50,742 nt of DNA from Synergistaceae bacterium (GCA_017448795.1 JAFSKV010000045.1:1-50742), one strand, 5' to 3'. Positions 7,108-16,656 are shown, counted from the first letter of the stretch. Program-made: numbers and translations. The notes: generated from the sequence alone by a model not told the origin.

Positions 7108-9204
7108 CTATGCTACAACGCTCAAATCCCCCGCCGTCATCATCAGCCTGTTGCACGCCCTGAGCAACGCAATCCTGTTGTTCCTCACGGTCTCGTCCTT
7201 GTCCATGACCATAACGTCGTCAAAGAACTTCGCGACAACCGGCGACAGCTCCGCAAGCATCTTCGCCAGCCCTTCCCAGTCGTAAGCCTCAACAGCCCCG
7301 CTCACAGGAACAGCAAGCCTCATCACCTCAGCGTAAAGCTCACGTTCAGCGTCAGCGGTCATCAGCGACTCTTCCGGCACAACGTCAGCGGAATCCTTCG
7401 CGTTCTTGGCGAGAATGTTCTTCACCCTCAGTGCTGAAGCCGCAAGCCCCGTGAACCAGTCCTCAGCCTTAACCCGGCTCAATGTCTCAATCAGCTTCAA
7501 GGCCTGGTACGGTACATTCCCGGCAACACCGATTCCCAAGTTCACCAGCTCGGCATCATAGCCCTTCTCGCGCAATTGTGCTGTCAGTCTCTGGCGCATG
7601 AAGTCGAGGATTCTTGCCTTCGTCGCGTCGTCTACCTCGTTGATCTTGCAGGCTTCACTGACCGCTTCGGCCATGTCGAAATTGTAGCCCCGCGCAAAAA
7701 GTATCTCGTTGATACACCTTGCCGCCCGTCTCAGTCCGTAAGGGTCCTGCGAACTCGTAGCTTCAAGTCCGGCCTTGTGGCACACCGTGATGATGTGTAC
7801 ACGCTCGGCCAGCCCCAGAATTGCCCCGACATCATCCGTGGGGGTCTTGCCTGATGCTGTCAGCGGCAAATACTGCTCGTACAGTGCCAGCGCAACTCTC
7901 GGGTCTTCGCCGGAAGCCTTCGCGTACTCACGCCCCATTACCCCCTGCAGGTCCGTGAACTCGAACACCATCGACGTAACGAGATCTGCCTTCGACAGGT
8001 AGGCGGCACGGTCAACAAGCGACACAATATCATCCATCCCGTAACGCCCGCAGAACCACAAGGCTAGTTTCCGGGTCATCATGACTTTGTCGAACACGCT
8101 TCCTAGTTTCTCCTGATACGTTACTGACTTCAGGCGGTCAACATAGGACGCAAGCGGTATCCTTCTGTCTTCGTCCCAGAAAAACGCCGCGTCCTCAAGC
8201 CTGGCCTTCAGCACACGTTCATTGCCCTCGCGGATTATGGCCATGTCAGGAACAAGATTGTTGCTGACTCCGACAAAGAACGGCGCAAGTTTCCCCCCCT
8301 TGTCGCGGCTTCTGACAGCCAGATACTTCTGGTTCTTCTTCATGGACGTGGTGAGGACTTCTTCGGGAATCTCAAGATAACGCTTGTCGAACGTCCCCAC
8401 GAAAGGCACAGGATATTCCACAAGGTACAAATTCTCCTCAAGTATCGCCGCATCCATCTCAACCTCAAGATTCCCCTCCATGTCCTTCTGCAATGAGGCA
8501 ATTGCGGCCTTCATCTTCTGGAGGCGTTTCTCCTGGTCAAGTATTACGTTGTTGTCATAGAGTATATCCAAGAATCTTGACGCATCAGGAATATCTATCT
8601 CCTTATGGCCCATGAAGCGGTGACCTGTTGTCCTGCGCCCGGATTTCACCCCGCCGAACTCGAACGGGACAACCTCACCGTCAGCCATCGCCACAATCCA
8701 GCGCACAGGCCGGGCGAATCTCACTCCCGACTTGTCCCAGTACATGCTCTTGGGGAACGTAAGACCGGCAACAAGCCCCCTCAGAATTTCCGGGAGAACG
8801 TCAACAGCGGGCTTGCTTTCCTGCCGTATCTCTGCTGCTATGTACTTCACGCCGTTAATCTCCGTGAATTTCAGCTCGTCAACACCTATACCCTTGCTCT
8901 TGGCGAAACCTATTGCCGCTCTCGTGGGCTGGTCGTTGTCGTCATAGGCTGATGAAACGGGAGGGCCTTTCAGCAGGTCTACCTGTTCAAACTGGAGTTT
9001 GCTGACTCCTGAGACCAACAGCACAAGCCTCCTGGGGGTTGCGTAAGTGTCCGCTCCCTTGAATGTCAGCCTGTTCGCGGAAAGTGAAGACTCTGCGTTT
9101 TTCCTGAGCGACGCTATAGCATCAGGGATGAAGCGTGAAGGGATTTCCTCTGTGCCGATTTCAAGCAGTACTTCCAGCGTATCCTTCTCATCTTTCGTTG
9201 TCAT
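7108..9204 (-). CDS. glyS: Glycine--tRNA ligase beta subunit
   Basis: The large subunit of the bacterial alpha2beta2 GlyRS, which recognises and binds tRNA(Gly). At 698 residues it is the normal length. The N-terminus LEVLLEIGTEEIPSRF is characteristic, with PRRLVLLVSG, then KSMYWDKSGVRFARPVRWI and the HD-like/anticodon-binding region after about 550. It follows glyQ by 14 nt in the same operon. The TAG stop is followed at once by a strong terminator. Confidence 0.97.
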   Translation of the reverse strand: MTTKDEKDTLEVLLEIGTEEIPSRFIPDAIASLRKNAESSLSANRLTFKGADTYATPRRLVLLVSGVSKLQFEQVDLLKGPPVSSAYDDNDQPTRAAIGFAKSKGIGVDELKFTEINGVKYIAAEIRQESKPAVDVLPEILRGLVAGLTFPKSMYWDKSGVRFARPVRWIVAMADGEVVPFEFGGVKSGRRTTGHRFMGHKEIDIPDASRFLDILYDNNVILDQEKRLQKMKAAIASLQKDMEGNLEVEMDAAILEENLYLVEYPVPFVGTFDKRYLEIPEEVLTTSMKKNQKYLAVRSRDKGGKLAPFFVGVSNNLVPDMAIIREGNERVLKARLEDAAFFWDEDRRIPLASYVDRLKSVTYQEKLGSVFDKVMMTRKLALWFCGRYGMDDIVSLVDRAAYLSKADLVTSMVFEFTDLQGVMGREYAKASGEDPRVALALYEQYLPLTASGKTPTDDVGAILGLAERVHIITVCHKAGLEATSSQDPYGLRRAARCINEILFARGYNFDMAEAVSEACKINEVDDATKARILDFMRQRLTAQLREKGYDAELVNLGIGVAGNVPYQALKLIETLSRVKAEDWFTGLAASALRVKNILAKNAKDSADVVPEESLMTADAERELYAEVMRLAVPVSGAVEAYDWEGLAKMLAELSPVVAKFFDDVMVMDKDETVRNNRIALLRACNRLMMTAGDLSVVA

Positions 9205-9218
9205 TGGTCATCCCTCCC

Positions 9219-10121
9219 TCAGTCCCCGAAAAATTTCCCGGTCTCGTTCGTGAACTTCTCCATCAGCGGGAAGCCCATACCCTCGCGCTGTTTCCTGTAA
9301 GCTTCAGCACAGCGGCAAGCCAGAGCCCGGACACGCGAAATGTAGCCCGTCCTCTCCGTCACGCTGATTGCGTTTCTCGCGTCAAGAAGGTTGAACGTGT
9401 GGGAGCTTTTCAGGACGTAATCATAAGCAGGCAGGACATATCCCGCGTCAAGAATCCTCCCGGCTTCCTTCTCGTACATAGCAAAGAGCTTGAACAGCAT
9501 ATCAGTGTCGGCAATCTCGAAGTTGTATCGGGACTGCTCAATCTCATTCTGAAGGTGAACATCGCCGTACTTCACTTTCCCAGCCCATTCAAGGTCATAA
9601 ACGCTGTCCTTCTTCTGCACGTACATTGCTATGCGCTCAAGGCCGTAAGTGATTTCCGCCGGGACATTCTCCATGTCTATGCCGCCCAGCTGCTGGAAGT
9701 ACGTGAACTGTGTTATCTCCATGCCGTCAAGCCACACTTCCCAGCCAAGCCCCCAAGCTCCCGTTGAAGGGTTCTCCCAGTCGTCCTCAACGAAGCGTAT
9801 ATCATGCTCATCCGGGTTTATGCCAAGACTTGCGAGGCTCTCAATGTAAAGCTCCTGAATGTTCGCGGGCGCGGGCTTGATGATCACCTGATACTGGTAG
9901 TAGTGCTGAAGGCGGTTAGGGTTCTTCCCGTAACGCCCATCAGACGGCCTTCTTGACGGCTCAACGTAGGCTACCCTCCAAGGCTCAGGGCCTATTACGC
10001 GGAGGGCAGTGGCGGGGTTCATTGTCCCGGCCCCTACCTCGATGTCATAAGGCTGCTGAATCACACAGCCCTGACGAGCCCAGAAATTTTCCAGCCTGAA
10101 ATATACTTCCTGAAAGTTCAA
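9219..10121 (-). CDS. glyQ: Glycine--tRNA ligase alpha subunit
   Basis: The catalytic subunit of bacterial alpha2beta2 GlyRS, a class II synthetase that forms glycyl-adenylate. The 300 residues match family length. It opens with [19 protein letters not shown], with the signature [19 protein letters not shown] and [23 protein letters not shown] precedes the ATG. It lies between the M23 peptidase and glyS in the same direction. Confidence 0.97.
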   Translation of the reverse strand: MNFQEVYFRLENFWARQGCVIQQPYDIEVGAGTMNPATALRVIGPEPWRVAYVEPSRRPSDGRYGKNPNRLQHYYQYQVIIKPAPANIQELYIESLASLGINPDEHDIRFVEDDWENPSTGAWGLGWEVWLDGMEITQFTYFQQLGGIDMENVPAEITYGLERIAMYVQKKDSVYDLEWAGKVKYGDVHLQNEIEQSRYNFEIADTDMLFKLFAMYEKEAGRILDAGYVLPAYDYVLKSSHTFNLLDARNAISVTERTGYISRVRALACRCAEAYRKQREGMGFPLMEKFTNETGKFFGD

Positions 10122-10139
10122 GTTGTGATGACTCCTTTC

Positions 10140-11522
10140 TTATTTGTGCGATGCAAGGCTCGTGCTGCCGGCAAGATACGGCATAGGATCTACCTTGTTG
10201 CTGTTCACTCTGACCTCGAAGTGAAGGTGATTCCCCGTTGAACGCCCGGTGCTTCCTACGTAGGCGATAATTTGCCCCTGCATGACTCTCTGACCCGGAA
10301 CAACAGCGATGCTCAGGCAGTGCGCGTAGAAAGTCTGCAATCCGTCCCCGTGGTCCATAATCACAAAATTTCCGTAGCCCCTGAATCCCATTGTGGAATT
10401 GTTGCCCGTGCGTGAAACGACTCCGTTGCGGGCGGCTCTTATGGGAGTACCTGCCGGCATGGGAATATCTATGCCCTGATGCCTGTGATTACCGCGCCAT
10501 TTCCCGAAAGGCGATGACACTTTTCCTTCGACAGGCCAGAGCATTTTTCCGGCTAAATTGCCCATGTTGAGGATGAAGGGGTCGCGCTTCTTGGGAGTCA
10601 TGTTGTAGTGAGGCAGGTAGCTGGGATTTGTGCCGAACGTGTGATCCAAGTCTGACAGGCTGGGACGCTTAGGCGCGGCACTTTTCGGGAGCTGGACAAC
10701 CTCAACCTTGTCGCCTGAGATTACGAGCCTCATCGGGCCTTTTGACGGGTCTCCGTTGGGTGAAAGTATGATGATGGGATCCATGAGGCCGGGAATTTCA
10801 GGCTTTGATGACTTCTTGGGCTTGCTCGTAAGAATCTTGTCAGGCTTGGCGGTGTTGGCTATGACTTTTGCGGGCGACTCAGGCTTCTTCTTTGATGCCT
10901 TCGCGGGCTTAACCTGAGGGGCGGGGGGAGTCTCTGCTTTCACGGGCTTGACCTCAGCGGCAGGGGCTGGGGCTTCAGGTTTCGCAGCGGGCGGAAGATT
11001 CCTCGCGTCAGTCCTCACGTCTTCCCTGAACTGCGCCAGTATGTCCTCGTTTGACTTCTTGGGCTCTGAGGCTGCTGAAGGCTCGGCTGATATAGGAGCT
11101 GGCACCGGGGTAGGAGAAGCGGGCTCTGTTTTCGGCGCGGACGGTGCGGGAGCCGCGGCAGGTTTTACGGTAGGGCTGTCTTTCACTGCCCGTTTCGCGG
11201 CGGCGGCACTGGTTACCGGCACTAACGCTGTGGGATTCCATGCTCCTTTGTGCTGCCATATCGCTAGCAAGTCGGCGTGATTCTCAGGAAGGTACAGTGA
11301 ACTCCCGGCCTTAATGTCGGCACTTTCTATGCTGTTCGCCCACAAGACATCAGCAACCGTTATATCATGAAGCATACAGTACTGAGTTAGCTCGGCCATG
11401 CCCAGATTCACATCATCGGTGAAAACGAGTTCCTTCCATTTGGCCGCGTGGGAAATTCCGGCAAAACTCACTGTCAGCAGCAATCCTGCAACAACCTTCT
11501 TCATAGTGTTCAACTTTATCAT
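10140..11522 (-). CDS. Exported M23-family peptidoglycan endopeptidase
   Basis: A signal peptide (MKKVVAGLLLTVSFAGISHA) leads to a degenerate LysM-like region (about 30-80) and a long Ala/Pro/Lys-rich linker (about 100-240). The C-terminal M23 (LytM) domain has HQGID near residue 348 and HLHFE near 433, the zinc ligands of active members. It probably cleaves peptide cross-bridges in the periplasm, for example at division or around envelope machines. AAGGAGGA abuts the first ATG, so the true start may be the TTG three codons on, or the MKK methionine. The ribosome-binding site overlaps the ilvA stop, so coupling with ilvA is likely. Confidence 0.88.
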   Translation of the reverse strand: MIKLNTMKKVVAGLLLTVSFAGISHAAKWKELVFTDDVNLGMAELTQYCMLHDITVADVLWANSIESADIKAGSSLYLPENHADLLAIWQHKGAWNPTALVPVTSAAAAKRAVKDSPTVKPAAAPAPSAPKTEPASPTPVPAPISAEPSAASEPKKSNEDILAQFREDVRTDARNLPPAAKPEAPAPAAEVKPVKAETPPAPQVKPAKASKKKPESPAKVIANTAKPDKILTSKPKKSSKPEIPGLMDPIIILSPNGDPSKGPMRLVISGDKVEVVQLPKSAAPKRPSLSDLDHTFGTNPSYLPHYNMTPKKRDPFILNMGNLAGKMLWPVEGKVSSPFGKWRGNHRHQGIDIPMPAGTPIRAARNGVVSRTGNNSTMGFRGYGNFVIMDHGDGLQTFYAHCLSIAVVPGQRVMQGQIIAYVGSTGRSTGNHLHFEVRVNSNKVDPMPYLAGSTSLASHK

Positions 11523-11528
11523 TCCTCC

Positions 11529-12734
11529 TTAGACTCTCTCAGTAACAATCCTGAAACCTGCCCTGCCAAGCTCCTGCCTTATCACGTCAATCTGGCCGCT
11601 GTTCAGGGTCTCAAGCGCAATCTTCAGGAAGCACGAATTGATAGCCATGTTCGTATCTCCGTGATCATATGACACAGCAACGACATTAGCCCCGCATGAC
11701 GCTACAATCTCGCTGACCTGCTGAAGCTGGCCCGGTTTGTCGACAAGCTCAATCGTAAGGTTGATGTTGCGCCCCGTCATTATGAGGCCTCGTGTGATTA
11801 CGCGGGATAATATGTTCACGTCGATATTTCCGCCTGAGACTATGCAGACCGTCTTCTTACCCTCAACCGGGAGCTTCCTGAACATGGCCGCCGCTACAGG
11901 GACTGCCCCCGCTCCCTCGGCAATGAGCTTCTGCTTCTCGATCAGCGCAAGTATAGCTGCTGCTATTTCGTCCTCGCTGACGCACACAATATCATCAACG
12001 TACTGCGAGATTATGCCGTAAGTGTTCTCTCCCGGATTCTTCACGGCGATTCCGTCAGCAAACGTAGACACAGAATCAAGCACCTTCCGTTCGTGTGCCT
12101 GGAATGAGTTGTACATTGACGCTGCTCCTGCCGCCTGGACACCGTAGACCTTCACGCCGGGCCTGAGGGACTTCACCGCAAAAGCGATCCCTGAAATCAG
12201 CCCGCCCCCTCCAACAGGAACGATTATCGCCCCGACATCTTCCAGCTGGTCAAGAATCTCAAGCCCTATTGTTGCCTGGCCCGCTATAACAGAGTCGTCA
12301 TCATAAGGGTGAATGAAAGTCGCTCCTGTTTCCCCGACGAGCTGAACGGCCCTGTCGTGCGCGTCATCGTAAGCTCCTTTGACGAGCTCGACATTCGCGC
12401 CGAGCCTGCGTGTGCTTTCTACCTTCATGACAGGAGCGGAGTCAGGCATACATATTGTTGCGGGAATGCCTTTGCGTGAGGCGGCCATTGCTACACCCTG
12501 CGCGTGATTTCCGGCTGAACATGCCACGATGCCCCGTGATTTCTCGTCTTCTGTGAGCTGTGAAATCTTGTAGTAAGCTCCCCTCAGCTTGAAGCTCCCT
12601 GTTACCTGCAAGTTCTCTGTCTTGAGGTAAAGATTATGTTCCTCACTGAGAAGCGGCGCGGCTATTAGGTCTGTCTTTCTCGCGCATTCCCGGAGGATAT
12701 AAGCCGCATGATAAACCTTGTCTAGTGCAAGCAT
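11529..12734 (-). CDS. ilvA: Threonine ammonia-lyase (threonine deaminase)
   Basis: A PLP enzyme that turns threonine into 2-oxobutanoate, for isoleucine synthesis or catabolism. PLP lysine K49 is in TGSFKLRGA. The phosphate-binding loop is VPVGGGGLISG, and SGGNID lies near residue 300. A C-terminal ACT domain (about 329-401) suggests allosteric control. The 401-residue length with one ACT domain fits the shorter IlvA/TdcB-like forms. It is the first gene of a run with the M23 peptidase and glyQS; the functional link with GlyRS is not obvious. Confidence 0.92.
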   Translation of the reverse strand: MLALDKVYHAAYILRECARKTDLIAAPLLSEEHNLYLKTENLQVTGSFKLRGAYYKISQLTEDEKSRGIVACSAGNHAQGVAMAASRKGIPATICMPDSAPVMKVESTRRLGANVELVKGAYDDAHDRAVQLVGETGATFIHPYDDDSVIAGQATIGLEILDQLEDVGAIIVPVGGGGLISGIAFAVKSLRPGVKVYGVQAAGAASMYNSFQAHERKVLDSVSTFADGIAVKNPGENTYGIISQYVDDIVCVSEDEIAAAILALIEKQKLIAEGAGAVPVAAAMFRKLPVEGKKTVCIVSGGNIDVNILSRVITRGLIMTGRNINLTIELVDKPGQLQQVSEIVASCGANVVAVSYDHGDTNMAINSCFLKIALETLNSGQIDVIRQELGRAGFRIVTERV

Positions 12735-12893
12735 GTTTTACCCTCTGCATTCATGATTAATCACACCCCACGAAAAATTTTGTCATAGTATACCGCAATA
12801 TTGCCTAGATTTTCGCGGCGTTGGCATGAGAAATTTTTACCGGCCATGTAAAATATAAGCATCACAAAATCATCACAGGAGGGCAAATTTCAC

Positions 12894-13514
12894 ATGAAGG
12901 TGTTACTCATTAACGGCTCACCGAACGATAAGGGCTGCACATTCACCGCATTGTCGGAAGTCGCCTCAAGCCTCGCGCAGAACGGAGTAGAGTCCGAGAT
13001 TTATCACATCGGCAAGAAACCTATTCAGGGATGTATAGGCTGCATGAAGTGCTTTGAGCTTGGGCACTGCGTGTTCAATGACGGAGTCAGGGAGCTTGTG
13101 TCACGGCTTGACGAGTTCAGCGGAATCATCATAGGCTCACCAGTGTATTACGCCGGGCCTGCCGGGAGTTTGTGTGCGTTTCTGGACAGGCTGTTCTTCT
13201 CCGGCGGAAGAGACCTCGACGGCAAACCGGGAGCCTGTGTAGTCTCTTGCAGGAGGGGCGGAGCGTCGGCGGCCTTTGACCGTCTCAACAAGTACTTCAC
13301 GATTCGCAACATGCCCATAGTCTCGTCCCAGTACTGGAATCAGGTTCACGGCAACACACCCGATGAGGTCAGGCAGGACTTGGAGGGTATGCAGACCATG
13401 AGGACGCTGGGGCAGAATATGGCGTGGCTTCTGAAGTGCATTGAGGCCGGGAAGAATGCGGGCATCACTTACCCGGTCCACGAGGAAATCACGTTCACCA
13501 ACTTCATCCGTTAG
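12894..13514 (+). CDS. NADPH-dependent FMN reductase / flavodoxin-fold oxidoreductase with Cys motif
   Basis: A flavodoxin-like fold of 206 residues. The FMN phosphate loop is INGSPNDKGCT (6-16). A cysteine cluster GCIGCMKC (C47, C50, C53, plus C59) is typical of the iron-sulfur flavoprotein / multimeric flavodoxin subgroup. GSPVYYAGPAG is the second FMN loop. The likely role is low-potential electron transfer or quinone/metal reduction in an anaerobe; the substrate is unknown. AGGAGGG lies 10-11 nt before the ATG. It is a single-gene unit with its own terminator. Confidence 0.85.
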   Translation: MKVLLINGSPNDKGCTFTALSEVASSLAQNGVESEIYHIGKKPIQGCIGCMKCFELGHCVFNDGVRELVSRLDEFSGIIIGSPVYYAGPAGSLCAFLDRLFFSGGRDLDGKPGACVVSCRRGGASAAFDRLNKYFTIRNMPIVSSQYWNQVHGNTPDEVRQDLEGMQTMRTLGQNMAWLLKCIEAGKNAGITYPVHEEITFTNFIR

Positions 13515-13529
13515 CGGAGATTCTTGCGT

Positions 13530-13562
13530 CCCTCTTGCCCGGCGGCAGGGGGGAACTTTTTT
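13530..13562 (+). terminator. Intrinsic terminator after the FMN reductase gene
   Basis: CCCTCTTGCC (13530-13539) pairs with GGCAGGGGGG over 10 positions with two wobbles and a CGGC loop, followed by AACTTTTTT. It separates the reductase from the pilus-like genes. Confidence 0.8.
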
Positions 13563-13623
13563 GTCCTCATGGCCGGGAAGTGTCTTGTCTCTCAGCAGGC
13601 GAGAAATTTTCTGCCTCATAGTC

Positions 13624-13629
13624 TATAAT
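13624..13629 (+). promoter_or_regulatory. Putative -10 box for the pilO-like operon
   Basis: Consensus TATAAT 34 nt before the pilO-like ATG and downstream of the terminator. No clear -35 was found, so this is weak. Confidence 0.35.
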
Positions 13630-13662
13630 CTTTCACATACTCACACAAAGGGACATCACACT

Positions 13663-14175
13663 ATGAACAAGAACTATTACGCTGTCTTCACAGGGATATT
13701 CTTAGGCATATGCCTTCTGCTCTGCGGGGGAATATGGTACTCTCTCAGGGAGCTTTACGTATGCCGCGAGGAATATGACCAGCTCGACGCGGAACGCCAC
13801 AACAACACAGGAATAATCACCAACCTTGAGGCAAGGAACGCGAGCCTAGCACGAATATCAGGCCTCAGCATAAACAGCGCGGGGACAGTTCCTGACGCAG
13901 TGGCCTTCTTCTCTATGCTCCGGCAGGTGATTGACCTCCACAAGCTGAATCTTCTTTATGTGTCAACTTCGGGTCAGGATGACTCAGGCGCAAAAGACAA
14001 TACCCTTCAGATAAAAATCAACGGAGATTATTACGCGATGGCAAAAATGTTTGCTGACCTCAGAGACCTTCCAGCCGCCTCAAAGATTACGCGCCTCAGC
14101 CTGAAACGAAACCATGACCTGCCGGAAGAGCTTGTTGAGGCAGACCTGACTATAGAAGTCCTTACGGAGGAATAA
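13663..14175 (+). CDS. PilO-like type IV pilus / type II secretion inner-membrane protein
   Basis: 170 residues with a short cytoplasmic end, one membrane helix (about 8-28), a coiled-coil stretch and a C-terminal ferredoxin-like domain, the usual PilO/GspM architecture. Such proteins align the inner-membrane platform with the secretin through the periplasm. I chose the ATG at 13663; a longer open frame upstream runs through the terminator and is not credible. Position before a PilP-like gene and a secretin supports the call. The sequence is too divergent for certainty, and no pilM or pilN lies upstream. Confidence 0.65.
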   Translation: MNKNYYAVFTGIFLGICLLLCGGIWYSLRELYVCREEYDQLDAERHNNTGIITNLEARNASLARISGLSINSAGTVPDAVAFFSMLRQVIDLHKLNLLYVSTSGQDDSGAKDNTLQIKINGDYYAMAKMFADLRDLPAASKITRLSLKRNHDLPEELVEADLTIEVLTEE

Positions 14176-14177
14176 AC

Positions 14178-14834
14178 ATGAACGAGAGGGAAGCCGCTGT
14201 ACATTTCTACGAGATGCTGACGGGAGTCTTCAATGACGACCAGTCTAAGATAATACGCTATGTATGCTTCGCTGTTCTTTTCGCCGGGATGCTTTGGGCA
14301 GGCTTCAACTATTTCCGCGCGAGCGTCCTTGCTGACACCAACACTCCGATTGATGAGGACTTGTTCCAGGATACAATCATGCCGGGCAACGAGGCTGCAA
14401 TCCAGCGTATTGTTGACCTTGCGCAGACAGTCGACACTATGAGGCGCGGGGGTGATACGATTGCTGCGACTCTTGACGGGATACACAACATGCCCTTCAA
14501 CGCTGACCCTGAAGCAAGGGAGCTTGACCCTTTCAGCCTGAACAGTGATGCGCCTCCTGCTGTTCCTGCCCAGGAAGCTCCGAAGGCCGGGCCTGTTACT
14601 GTGAAGATGATAATGACGGCTGACGACGGACAGAAGATAGCTGTTGTTGACGCTGGAGGAGAGAAGGCGGCTGTGCTGAGGCGCGGCGATGAGATTCCGG
14701 GAGGCGGGGGCTTCATCACCGCGATAAGGCCGAACGGTATCACAGTGATCTTCAACAAGCAGGTTCTGAAATATGAGGTTCCTGAAATCCCCAAGTATGA
14801 CAAAATCAACGGCTCAAAGAAAAAAACGAAATGA
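14178..14834 (+). CDS. PilP/GspC-like pilus assembly protein
   Basis: 218 residues with one membrane helix (about 28-46), a Pro/Ala-rich linker near 120-140 and a C-terminal beta-rich domain (about 140-205; VLRRGDEIPGGGGFITAIRP) resembling the PilP/GspC homology region that contacts the secretin. Unlike classical PilP it has a membrane helix rather than a lipobox, closer to GspC. GGAGGAA inside the end of the preceding gene serves as ribosome-binding site. It starts 2 nt after the previous stop. The Lys-rich end (GSKKKTK) is unusual. Confidence 0.6.
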   Translation: MNEREAAVHFYEMLTGVFNDDQSKIIRYVCFAVLFAGMLWAGFNYFRASVLADTNTPIDEDLFQDTIMPGNEAAIQRIVDLAQTVDTMRRGGDTIAATLDGIHNMPFNADPEARELDPFSLNSDAPPAVPAQEAPKAGPVTVKMIMTADDGQKIAVVDAGGEKAAVLRRGDEIPGGGGFITAIRPNGITVIFNKQVLKYEVPEIPKYDKINGSKKKTK

Positions 14835-14861
14835 GGGCAACAGGTTAGTAGATTTACGTAG

Positions 14862-14867
14862 TATAAT
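14862..14867 (+). promoter_or_regulatory. Putative -10 box before the secretin gene
   Basis: TATAAT 43 nt before the likely secretin ATG; the -35 is poor. It might add transcription on top of read-through from the pilO/pilP-like genes. Confidence 0.3.
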
Positions 14868-14909
14868 ACATTTTACTTATTCCAAACTCAGAAAAAGGTG
14901 CAACATGGC

Positions 14910-16601
14910 ATGATTATATTACGAAAATTTATGCTTGCTTTTGCCGCGGCTGCTGTGATTACTGTGTGCGCGTTCTCTGGCGCGGACGCTAAGGCGAAGG
15001 CCGGGAAATACACAGGCCCTCTGCTCAAGGGAGTCAGCATGTACCAGATAGGCGAGAATGAATTTATCCTGAAGCTTTCGGGGCGGAACATGCCTGAGCC
15101 TGACTGCAAGACTGACAGAAAGTCGCTCCTCATTACCTTTTACCGCTCGAAGATATACCATCCTGAAAAAATCATTTCCTCGCTCAAGTCAACAATAGAA
15201 ACTATACCGCTTGTAAACGGTTTCAACGCTGAGAATCTTTCTGACGATGACACGTTTTGGGCGGAAGTTTCTGTTGAAGCTAACGTGCCGCTGAAGGTGC
15301 ATTCAGTTTCGCGCTCTAATGACGGCTATTCAGTGCGCGTGAAACCTGCAGCAAATGAAGGCGGGCTTCTCGGCGGTGCTGCTTATGTCCCTCCCCCGAA
15401 GACGGCAGAGACCCCCCTGTTCTCCGTGCCGTTCAGCGTGGACGCGAAAATCACAATCGAGCTCAGGGACGCGGAGCTCAGGGACGTAATCAGGGGCATA
15501 ATGTCCTACATAGGGCGCAACGTGATCATAGACCCTTCTTTCCCCAAAGACGTGCTTCTCACAATGACTATGAACGACGTGCGGGCGGACGAGCTTCTGA
15601 ACTACATAATGAGGACTTACGATATTGCCTGCTACAAGTCCGGGATGAACACGCTCACATTCGGGTCAGTCAACGGTCTCTACAAGCTGTCAGGCGAGAG
15701 ATCAGTAAAGCAGTTCAGGCTTCATTACGCTGAGGCCGCGCAGGTCAGCTCAATCTTGCGGTCTATCACAGCCATTGAGGAGAACGCCATAACAATAGAC
15801 GAGAGAATGAGGACGCTTTATGTCAGGACTAACCCCGCAAAGATGGAGGAAGTTACGGAGCTGATAGGGCTTCTCGACACGCCCCAGAAGCAGGTCATGA
15901 TACGGGCGAGCATATTCGAGTTCAACGACGATGACAGCTTGGCCGTCCAGAATGCTCTTGAGATTGCCTACGATGACATCCGGCTTGTGCTTGGAGGAGA
16001 CAGTGACGGATACTCAGGTATCGGGGTGCGATACCGGGCTGACAGGACGCTCATAGGCACCCGGGAGGTCTGGACTGACAGGTACATAACAACCGCATTC
16101 AGTGCTCTCGAACAGAAAGCAAAGGGCAAAGTCCTCGCTAACCCCTCAGTCATAGCCGTTGACGGGAAGCAGGCCGAAATCAACCTCACGCAGGATTACC
16201 CGTATGTGTCAGACCGGGACAACTCGAAGGGAACTGTAACGTGGTCAACCGAGGAAGTAGGGCCCAAGCTCAAGTTCACGCCAAGAATAGGGCGCGACGG
16301 CTACGTTACCCTGACGCTGGACCTGAGTACGGGCGATGTCGTAGGCACAATGACAAGCGGCACGGGAGGAGAGATGCCCGTTACTACGACGCGCTCGGTG
16401 AAGACGGATGTCCGCGTGAGGGACGGTATGCCGTTCGTCATCGGCGGGCTGTTCCACGAGAACACAAGCAAGAACGTATCACGCATTCCGATTCTGGGGA
16501 ACATCCCGCTTCTTGGCGAGCTCTTCACGTTCAGGAGCAACTCCAAGACGAAGAATCAGGTCGTGATGGTCATAACGCCGTACATTCTTGACGCGGATTA
16601 G
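14910..16601 (+). CDS. Secretin (PilQ/GspD family outer-membrane channel)
   Basis: Forms the multimeric outer-membrane pore of a type IV pilus or type II secretion system. A signal peptide covers about residues 1-27. An AMIN-like beta region lies near 30-130, and the secretin N0/STN domain near 175-240 (TIELRDAELRDVIRGIMSYI). N1-type repeats follow, with VYVRT-like turns. The C-terminal secretin core starts near 405 (KVLANPSVIAVDGKQAEI) and ends with VSRIPILGNIPLLGELF and VVMVITPYI. The ATG at 14910 has AAGGTG 9 nt upstream; a GTG four codons earlier is the alternative. The gene proves an outer membrane. Confidence 0.88.
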   Translation: MIILRKFMLAFAAAAVITVCAFSGADAKAKAGKYTGPLLKGVSMYQIGENEFILKLSGRNMPEPDCKTDRKSLLITFYRSKIYHPEKIISSLKSTIETIPLVNGFNAENLSDDDTFWAEVSVEANVPLKVHSVSRSNDGYSVRVKPAANEGGLLGGAAYVPPPKTAETPLFSVPFSVDAKITIELRDAELRDVIRGIMSYIGRNVIIDPSFPKDVLLTMTMNDVRADELLNYIMRTYDIACYKSGMNTLTFGSVNGLYKLSGERSVKQFRLHYAEAAQVSSILRSITAIEENAITIDERMRTLYVRTNPAKMEEVTELIGLLDTPQKQVMIRASIFEFNDDDSLAVQNALEIAYDDIRLVLGGDSDGYSGIGVRYRADRTLIGTREVWTDRYITTAFSALEQKAKGKVLANPSVIAVDGKQAEINLTQDYPYVSDRDNSKGTVTWSTEEVGPKLKFTPRIGRDGYVTLTLDLSTGDVVGTMTSGTGGEMPVTTTRSVKTDVRVRDGMPFVIGGLFHENTSKNVSRIPILGNIPLLGELFTFRSNSKTKNQVVMVITPYILDAD

Positions 16602-16612
16602 GGCGGGTATAC

Positions 16613-16618
16613 TATAAT
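16613..16618 (+). promoter_or_regulatory. Putative -10 box for efp
   Basis: TATAAT 39 nt before the efp ATG, in the short gap after the secretin stop. The -35 is not recognisable. Confidence 0.35.
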
Positions 16619-16656
16619 TACTTCATCGCACAAAATTTCAGGAAGGATTGATACCA

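Noticed and set aside
6484-9204. GlyS-glycosyltransferase fusion by stop-codon read-through
   Set aside because: The two frames are in phase, but a strong terminator lies between them and the intervening residues match neither family.
13441-13662. Upstream extension of the pilO-like frame by 74 codons
   Set aside because: It would run through the end of the reductase gene and an intrinsic terminator; the ATG at 13663 starts a normal membrane anchor.
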